A program made the translations under genes and the position numbers. From positions 1 through 9,835 of the forward strand of contig DASZZX010000119.1 in the NCBI GenBank assembly GCA_036260415.1: DNA of 9,835 bases. Direction: 5' to 3'. This DNA comes from DASZZX01 sp036260415 (lineage in GTDB: Bacteria; Actinomycetota; Nitriliruptoria; Nitriliruptorales; JAHWKO01). The notes beneath the pieces are model-generated. The model made no database searches, was not told where the DNA came from, and saw only the letters and a list, made by a program, of their open reading frames with translations. Shown here piece after piece: positions 6,241 through 9,835 of the stretch (within the stretch, counting starts at the first letter, position 1; every line of letters starts with the position of its first letter).

Positions 6241-6259
6241 GGTCACGGTCACCTGTGAC
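6241..6259. promoter_or_regulatory. Candidate operator: repeated GGTCAC with inverted partner
   Basis: GGTCAC occurs twice in tandem (6241-6246 and 6247-6252). The second copy forms an inverted repeat with GTGAC at 6255-6259 (GTCAC-CT-GTGAC). The block lies 69-87 bases upstream of the multicopper oxidase start, in the 169-base gap after the ABC transporter gene. This is where an operator for the oxidase cluster would be expected. No convincing -35/-10 pair was found on the - strand, and no regulator gene is present to match it. Confidence 0.35.
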
Positions 6260-6308
6260 TGCGGCGACGCACGCGCCGGCGGTTCGGTCCGATGCGACGC
6301 GCGCGATC

Positions 6309-6324
6309 CGACCATGCTCGGTCG
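6309..6324 (-). terminator. Weak hairpin after the ABC transporter gene
   Basis: CGACC (6309-6313) and GGTCG (6320-6324) form a five-base stem with a six-base loop, beginning 17 bases after the ABC transporter stop codon. No U-run follows. It may contribute to termination before the oxidase cluster, but the stem is short. Confidence 0.25.
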
Positions 6325-6341
6325 TGGCGGTGGAACTCAGT

Positions 6342-8225
6342 TCACGCCCGGTCGGTCGCATAGGGGGCGCGGCCCCGGTCGAACTGGATGCGGTACAGCT
6401 GACCGTAGAGCCCATCGGCGGCGAGCAGCTCGGCGTGCGTGCCGCGCTCGACGATGCGTCCGCGCTCGAGCACCAGGATGAGGTCGGCGTGGACGACCGT
6501 GGACAGCCGGTGGGCGATCACCAGGCTCGAGCGGCCGGCCAGGGCCTCCACCAGCGCGCGTTGGATCAGCGATTCCGACTCGGAGTCGAGGTGGGCGGTG
6601 GCCTCGTCGAGCAGCACGATGGCAGGGTCGCGCAGCAGCAGCCGGGCGATCGCCAGACGCTGCTTCTCACCGCCCGAGAACCGGTAGCCACGCTCGCCCA
6701 CCACCGTGTCGTAGCCGTCGGGCAGCGACAGCAGCAGATCGTGGATCCGCGCCGCGCGCGCCGCCTCCACCAGCTCGGCGTGGGTCGCGTCCGGCCTGGC
6801 GTACAGGAGGTTGTTGCGCACCGTGTCGTGGAAGAGGTGGATGTCCTGGGTCACCATCCCGATCGCGGCGCTGAGGCTCTCCAGGGTCAGGTCCCGCACG
6901 TCGTGCCCGTCGATGCGAACGGCTCCGCTGGTCACGTCGTACGTGCGCGGGACCAGCAGGGTCGTGGTGGTCTTGCCGGCCCCCGACGGACCCACCAGCG
7001 CCACGGTCTGGCCGGGTTCGACCGTGAACGAGACGTCCTGCAGCACCCACGCGTCCTCGTCGTAGCCGTCGTCGCTCACGTCCCCCTCGAGCGAGGCGAT
7101 TGTCGCCTCGACCGGGCGTGGGTAGCGGAACCACACGTGGTCGAACGCGACGCTGCCGCGGGGGGCGGTCAGCTCCGTCGCGTCCGGCGACTCGACGATC
7201 GCGGACGGGAAGTCGAGGATCTCGAAGACCCGCTGGAAGGACACCAGCGCCGCGGCCAGGTCCACGCGTGCGCTGGCGAGCATCGTCAGCGGCGTGTAGA
7301 GCTGGGTGAGGTACGCGGTGAACGCCACGATGGTGCCCAGCGACACGCTGCCGGCGATCGCCATCCGCCCGCCCACCCAGTAGACGAGCCCGATGCCGAC
7401 CGCCGAGACCAGTGCGAAGGCCACATGGAAGACCCGGCTCAGGACCGCGGTCTGCACGCCGACGTCGCGCAGCCGCTGCGCGCTCCGCGAGAACCGCTGC
7501 AGCTCCAGGTCGGGACTCCCGAACAGCTTCACCAGCAGCGCACCACCGACCTGGAAGCGCTCGGTCATCTGGCTGGTGAGGTCGGCGTTGGCCTCCAGCT
7601 GGTCGCCCATCAGCCGGTGCAGCCGGCCGCGCATCCGGCGGGTGACCACGATGAAGAGCGGGGCGATCGCCAGCGCCAGGAGGGTCAGCCGCCAGTCGAG
7701 CAGGACCATCGCCCCCAGCGTGACCATGACGCTCAGGACCGTCTGCGTGACCGCGCTGAGCGTCTCGGTGAACACCCGGTGGCCGCCGACCAGGTCGGTG
7801 GTGAGCCGGCTGGTCAGCGCACCGGTCCGCGTGCGCGTGAAGAACGCGACCGGCAGGCGCTGGACGTGGTCGAACAGCGCCACGCGCAGGTCGAACACGA
7901 TCCGCTCGCCGGTCCGTGACGAGAACCAGCGTGCGCCTACTTGCGTGAGCGCCCCTCCCGCGGCGACCAGGAGGATGGCGACGGCCAGCACGTGCAGCAG
8001 GCCCGGTCGCCGACCGATGATCGCGTCGTCGATGACGGCCCGGTACAGCAGCGGCGGGATCGCCGCCAGCACCGCGGTCGCGACCAGGGTGGCGAACAGG
8101 CCCGCGATGTGCAGCCGGTAGGGTCGAGCGAACTGCCACACCCGCACCGCCAACTCGCGCGACAGCCGAGCGTCCTTGCCCGCGTGGGGCGCGCCCAATG
8201 CCCGCCACGGACCGTACGTGCTCAT
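6342..8225 (-). CDS. ABC exporter half-transporter (membrane domain fused to ATPase)
   Basis: From the ATG at 8225 the protein has 627 residues. Residues about 37-320 form a six-helix type I exporter membrane domain, and about 355-615 the ATPase domain. Visible motifs are Walker A GPSGAGKTT (412-420), Q-loop Q460, signature FSGGEKQR (516-523), Walker B AIVLLDE (535-541) and the switch histidine in AHRLSTV (H572). The signature has F and E where LSGGQ is typical, a tolerated variation. All catalytic residues (K418, E541, H572) are present, so it can be active as a homodimer or with a partner encoded elsewhere. Family members export lipids, drugs, peptides or siderophores; nothing here identifies the substrate. 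An acidic insert (about 379-392, EGDVSDDGYDEDAW) precedes the ATPase core strand. The frame is open up to 8291, but the ribosome site points to 8225. It lies 25 bases after the small membrane protein gene and is probably co-transcribed with it. Confidence 0.92.
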   Translation of the reverse strand: MSTYGPWRALGAPHAGKDARLSRELAVRVWQFARPYRLHIAGLFATLVATAVLAAIPPLLYRAVIDDAIIGRRPGLLHVLAVAILLVAAGGALTQVGARWFSSRTGERIVFDLRVALFDHVQRLPVAFFTRTRTGALTSRLTTDLVGGHRVFTETLSAVTQTVLSVMVTLGAMVLLDWRLTLLALAIAPLFIVVTRRMRGRLHRLMGDQLEANADLTSQMTERFQVGGALLVKLFGSPDLELQRFSRSAQRLRDVGVQTAVLSRVFHVAFALVSAVGIGLVYWVGGRMAIAGSVSLGTIVAFTAYLTQLYTPLTMLASARVDLAAALVSFQRVFEILDFPSAIVESPDATELTAPRGSVAFDHVWFRYPRPVEATIASLEGDVSDDGYDEDAWVLQDVSFTVEPGQTVALVGPSGAGKTTTTLLVPRTYDVTSGAVRIDGHDVRDLTLESLSAAIGMVTQDIHLFHDTVRNNLLYARPDATHAELVEAARAARIHDLLLSLPDGYDTVVGERGYRFSGGEKQRLAIARLLLRDPAIVLLDEATAHLDSESESLIQRALVEALAGRSSLVIAHRLSTVVHADLILVLERGRIVERGTHAELLAADGLYGQLYRIQFDRGRAPYATDRA

Positions 8226-8232
8226 CGGTGCG

Positions 8233-8238
8233 CCTTCC
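8233..8238 (-). promoter_or_regulatory. Shine-Dalgarno site deciding the ABC transporter start
   Basis: On the - strand this reads GGAAGG, seven bases before the ATG at 8225. It favours that start over the in-frame ATG at 8291, which would overlap the upstream gene and add 22 residues unlike an exporter N-terminus. Confidence 0.65.
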
Positions 8239-8250
8239 GGCACGTGGGGC

Positions 8251-8613
8251 TCATGCCGTCTCCTGCACCCACGCGACCACTGCGGCACCAACCGCGACCA
8301 CGAGGAGGAGCAGACCTGGCAGCGAGTGCCACAGCGCGGCGGCGACCTCGACGCCTCCGCGCGCCGCCTGGGCGAGCAGGGGGACGTGCGTGCCCGCCAT
8401 CCACAGACCCGCCAGCACGGCGAGGAGGGAGAGGGGCAGCGGGAGGCGGCCGGTCACGAGCGCGAACGTGGCGACGCCCAGCAGGACGATGCCGGGGAGG
8501 ACGTGGTCGACGACCTCCACGACGGGCCGGGTGACGACCACGAAGCCCAGCGGGGGGCCCGCGTACGGCGCCAGCGTGCCCCACACGCCGAGCAGACCCA
8601 GGGCCGCTCCCAT
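8251..8613 (-). CDS. Small four-helix membrane protein with internal repeat (SPW-repeat-like)
   Basis: The 120-residue protein has four predicted membrane helices (about 2-18, 37-54, 60-78, 98-116). Its two halves resemble each other: LLGVWGTLAPYA pairs with LAGLWMAGTHVPLL, and HVLPGIVLLGVA pairs with HSLPGLLLLVVA. The W-x4-P turn followed by a second helix resembles the SPW repeat of small actinobacterial membrane proteins, but this match is by eye. The ATG at 8613 has only a poor ribosome site. An in-frame GTG at 8661 would add 16 residues, also without a clear site, so the start is open and a leaderless transcript is possible. A much longer open frame reaching 9093 is excluded because it runs antisense into the sialidase-like gene. 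The function is unknown. The ABC transporter gene follows after 25 bases, so it may work with or modulate that exporter. Confidence 0.65.
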   Translation of the reverse strand: MGAALGLLGVWGTLAPYAGPPLGFVVVTRPVVEVVDHVLPGIVLLGVATFALVTGRLPLPLSLLAVLAGLWMAGTHVPLLAQAARGGVEVAAALWHSLPGLLLLVVAVGAAVVAWVQETA

Positions 8614-8808
8614 GAGGCGCCGACTCTGAGCGCGGGACGAGTTGCCGGCTTGGGTTCGCACGGTGGCTTGGCAGCGTACCGCCCGACCCCGGGGCCTCCG
8701 GTAGGTGTCGGACGCACCTATTGCGGACGCCCCGCGGGTGGGGTCGGATGCCGCGCGTCGCGCGACGAGCGCGCGGACCGTTCCGGACGGGCGACGGCAG
8801 GCGGGCCG
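8614..8808. promoter_or_regulatory. Divergent intergenic region with palindrome and repeats
   Basis: This 195-base gap separates the divergent membrane-protein/ABC genes and the sialidase-like gene, so it should hold promoters for both directions. It contains a perfect 12-bp palindrome CGTCGCGCGACG at 8756-8767, a 7-bp direct repeat CGGACGC at 8709-8715 and 8724-8730, and an 8-bp inverted repeat CCGACCCC / GGGGTCGG at 8683-8690 and 8740-8747. No clear -35/-10 hexamers were recognised. In such GC-rich DNA some of these repeats could arise by chance. Confidence 0.4.
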
Positions 8809-9835
8809 GTGGGTGAGCTGACCGGGGAGCGTGTCCGCAAGCGCACGGCCCCGTCGCTGCTGGGACCCGTGCTGGCCCTCCTGGCGGCACTGTTCGGTGG
8901 CGTGGCGGCGGTCGGCGCGGTGCTGCTGCTCATGGCGGACCGCGGCGTCGTGGTCCACGGCAACGAGTTCGTCAACCCGGCGGGGCTGGTGGACGCCAAC
9001 AACTCCCCGACGATCGTCCGCAACCCCACTGACCCCGAGAACCTGGTGATCGTCAACCGCATCGACCGGCCTGGGTTCGCGGCCGCTCTCCACTACAGCG
9101 TGGACGGCGGACTCGTCTGGCGCAGCAACGTCCTACCACTGCCGGACGGCCTCGACCGCCCGTACGCGCCCGACGCCGCGTTCGCGGACGACGGCACCCT
9201 GCACGTCACCTACGTCAACCTCACCGGTCCCGGCAACGTGCCCCAGAACCTCTGGCTCGCGCGCTCGGACGACGGAGGTCGGACCCTGTCCGAGCCGTCC
9301 AGGGTGGCCGGCGACCTGTCGTTCCAGGCGCAACTGGCGGTCGCACCGGACGGGACGATCCACGTCACCTACCTGCAGGCCAGCAGCGTGGGCACGCTGC
9401 AACTGGTCGGGCCGGCGCGGGTCGTCGCCGTCGCCTCCAGGGACGGGGGACGCACCTGGAGCGAGCCGGCGCAGGTCAGCGACCCGCGACGAGCGCGCGT
9501 GGGAGCGGCGACGCCGGTGATCGACAGCCACGGCGAGCTGGTTGTCCTGTACCAGGACTTCAAGGGCGACGTGCGCGACTTCCAGAACCTCGAGGGGCCT
9601 GCCTGGCCGGAGCCGTTCGGGCTGGTCGTGACCCGCTCGACCGACGGTGGCGCCACGTTCACGCCGGGGAACGAGATCGAGTCGGAGGTCGCGCCCACCG
9701 AGCGCTTCCTGGTGTTCCTGCCGCCGTTCCCGTCGATCGCCGCGGGCCCCGACCGGTCGCTGGCGGTGACCTGGTCGGACGCGCGCAACGGTGACGCGGA
9801 CGTGTTCCTGCGGCGCTCGCCCGATGGCGAGCGCT
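8809..9835 (+). CDS. Membrane-anchored sialidase-like (BNR/Asp-box) propeller protein, 3' end cut off
   Basis: The frame is open from the GTG at 8809 to the end of the window (342 complete residues), so the C-terminus is missing. No other usual start codon in this frame was found back to about 8698. The ribosome site is weak (AGGCGGG just upstream). Residues 15-41 form a hydrophobic helix after a basic N-terminus (R8, R10, K11, R12), a signal anchor or export signal. Asp-box motifs follow: SVDGGLVW (97-104), SDDGGRTL (153-160), SRDGGRTW (210-217) and STDGGATF (277-284), with a further SPDG at the cut end. Each follows a strand such as LHVTYVNL or IHVTYLQA, the pattern of sialidase/BNR-type propellers. 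Sialidase activity is not shown: no arginine triad or FRIP-like motif can be assigned, and many such actinobacterial proteins are non-enzymatic. The domain is expected to face outward. It is divergent from the small membrane protein and ABC genes. Confidence 0.8.
   Translation, partial: MGELTGERVRKRTAPSLLGPVLALLAALFGGVAAVGAVLLLMADRGVVVHGNEFVNPAGLVDANNSPTIVRNPTDPENLVIVNRIDRPGFAAALHYSVDGGLVWRSNVLPLPDGLDRPYAPDAAFADDGTLHVTYVNLTGPGNVPQNLWLARSDDGGRTLSEPSRVAGDLSFQAQLAVAPDGTIHVTYLQASSVGTLQLVGPARVVAVASRDGGRTWSEPAQVSDPRRARVGAATPVIDSHGELVVLYQDFKGDVRDFQNLEGPAWPEPFGLVVTRSTDGGATFTPGNEIESEVAPTERFLVFLPPFPSIAAGPDRSLAVTWSDARNGDADVFLRRSPDGER

Noticed and set aside
5811..7919. A 702-codon open frame on the + strand
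   Set aside because: It runs antisense through the ABC transporter and part of the oxidase gene, is rich in Arg, His and Gln without a recognisable domain, and arises from the high GC content of the third codon positions.
8614..9093. N-terminal extension of the small membrane protein frame on the - strand
   Set aside because: The extension overlaps the sialidase-like gene in antisense and shows no domain; the hydrophobic part begins near 8613.
8809..9835. Calling the + strand protein a sialidase
   Set aside because: Asp-box repeats alone do not show sialidase activity, no catalytic arginine set can be assigned, and the C-terminus is missing.

Overview
The window reads as chromosomal DNA of a very GC-rich actinobacterium (Actinomycetota). 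GC content is clearly above 70 percent, nearly every third codon position is G or C, GTG and TTG serve as starts, and long spurious open frames lie antisense to most genes. The sequence does not fix a genus. I see no rRNA, tRNA, CRISPR array, insertion sequence or phage gene.

Layout. (1) Positions 1-1079, + strand: the 3' part of a gene for a seven-bladed Kelch-type beta-propeller with a regular 144-bp internal repeat. (2) Positions 1155-6172, - strand: a co-oriented cluster. In transcription order it encodes a membrane-anchored two-domain multicopper oxidase (6172-5024), a membrane-anchored FixH/YtkA-like protein (5013-4507), and two CooC/MinD-type P-loop ATPases (4355-3594 and 3597-2797, overlapping by ATGA). 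It ends with a single-span membrane protein (2708-1155) carrying two Ig-like domains and a metzincin-type zinc protease domain (HELGHAVGLGH). (3) Positions 6342-8613, - strand: a small four-helix membrane protein (8613-8251) followed 25 nt later by an ABC half-transporter of the exporter type (8225-6342). (4) Positions 8809-9835, + strand: the 5' part of a gene for a membrane-anchored sialidase-like (BNR/Asp-box) propeller, divergent from the membrane-protein/ABC pair.

How the genes may work together. The most notable part is the 6172-1155 cluster. The two cytosolic ATPases resemble CooC, the nickel-insertion ATPase of carbon monoxide dehydrogenase. They differ sharply from each other: one has a Cys-x-Cys-Cys motif and a histidine-rich loop, the other has neither. 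They follow an extracytoplasmic copper oxidase and a protein of a family often linked to copper and cytochrome oxidase assembly. No carbon monoxide dehydrogenase lies in the window. A metal-handling or metalloenzyme-maturation module is therefore a reasonable inference but not shown. Two perfect or near-perfect hairpins lie in the two larger gaps of this cluster, so it may be several transcription or mRNA-processing units rather than one uniform operon.

All gaps between genes are under 200 bases; their contents are described as separate sites.
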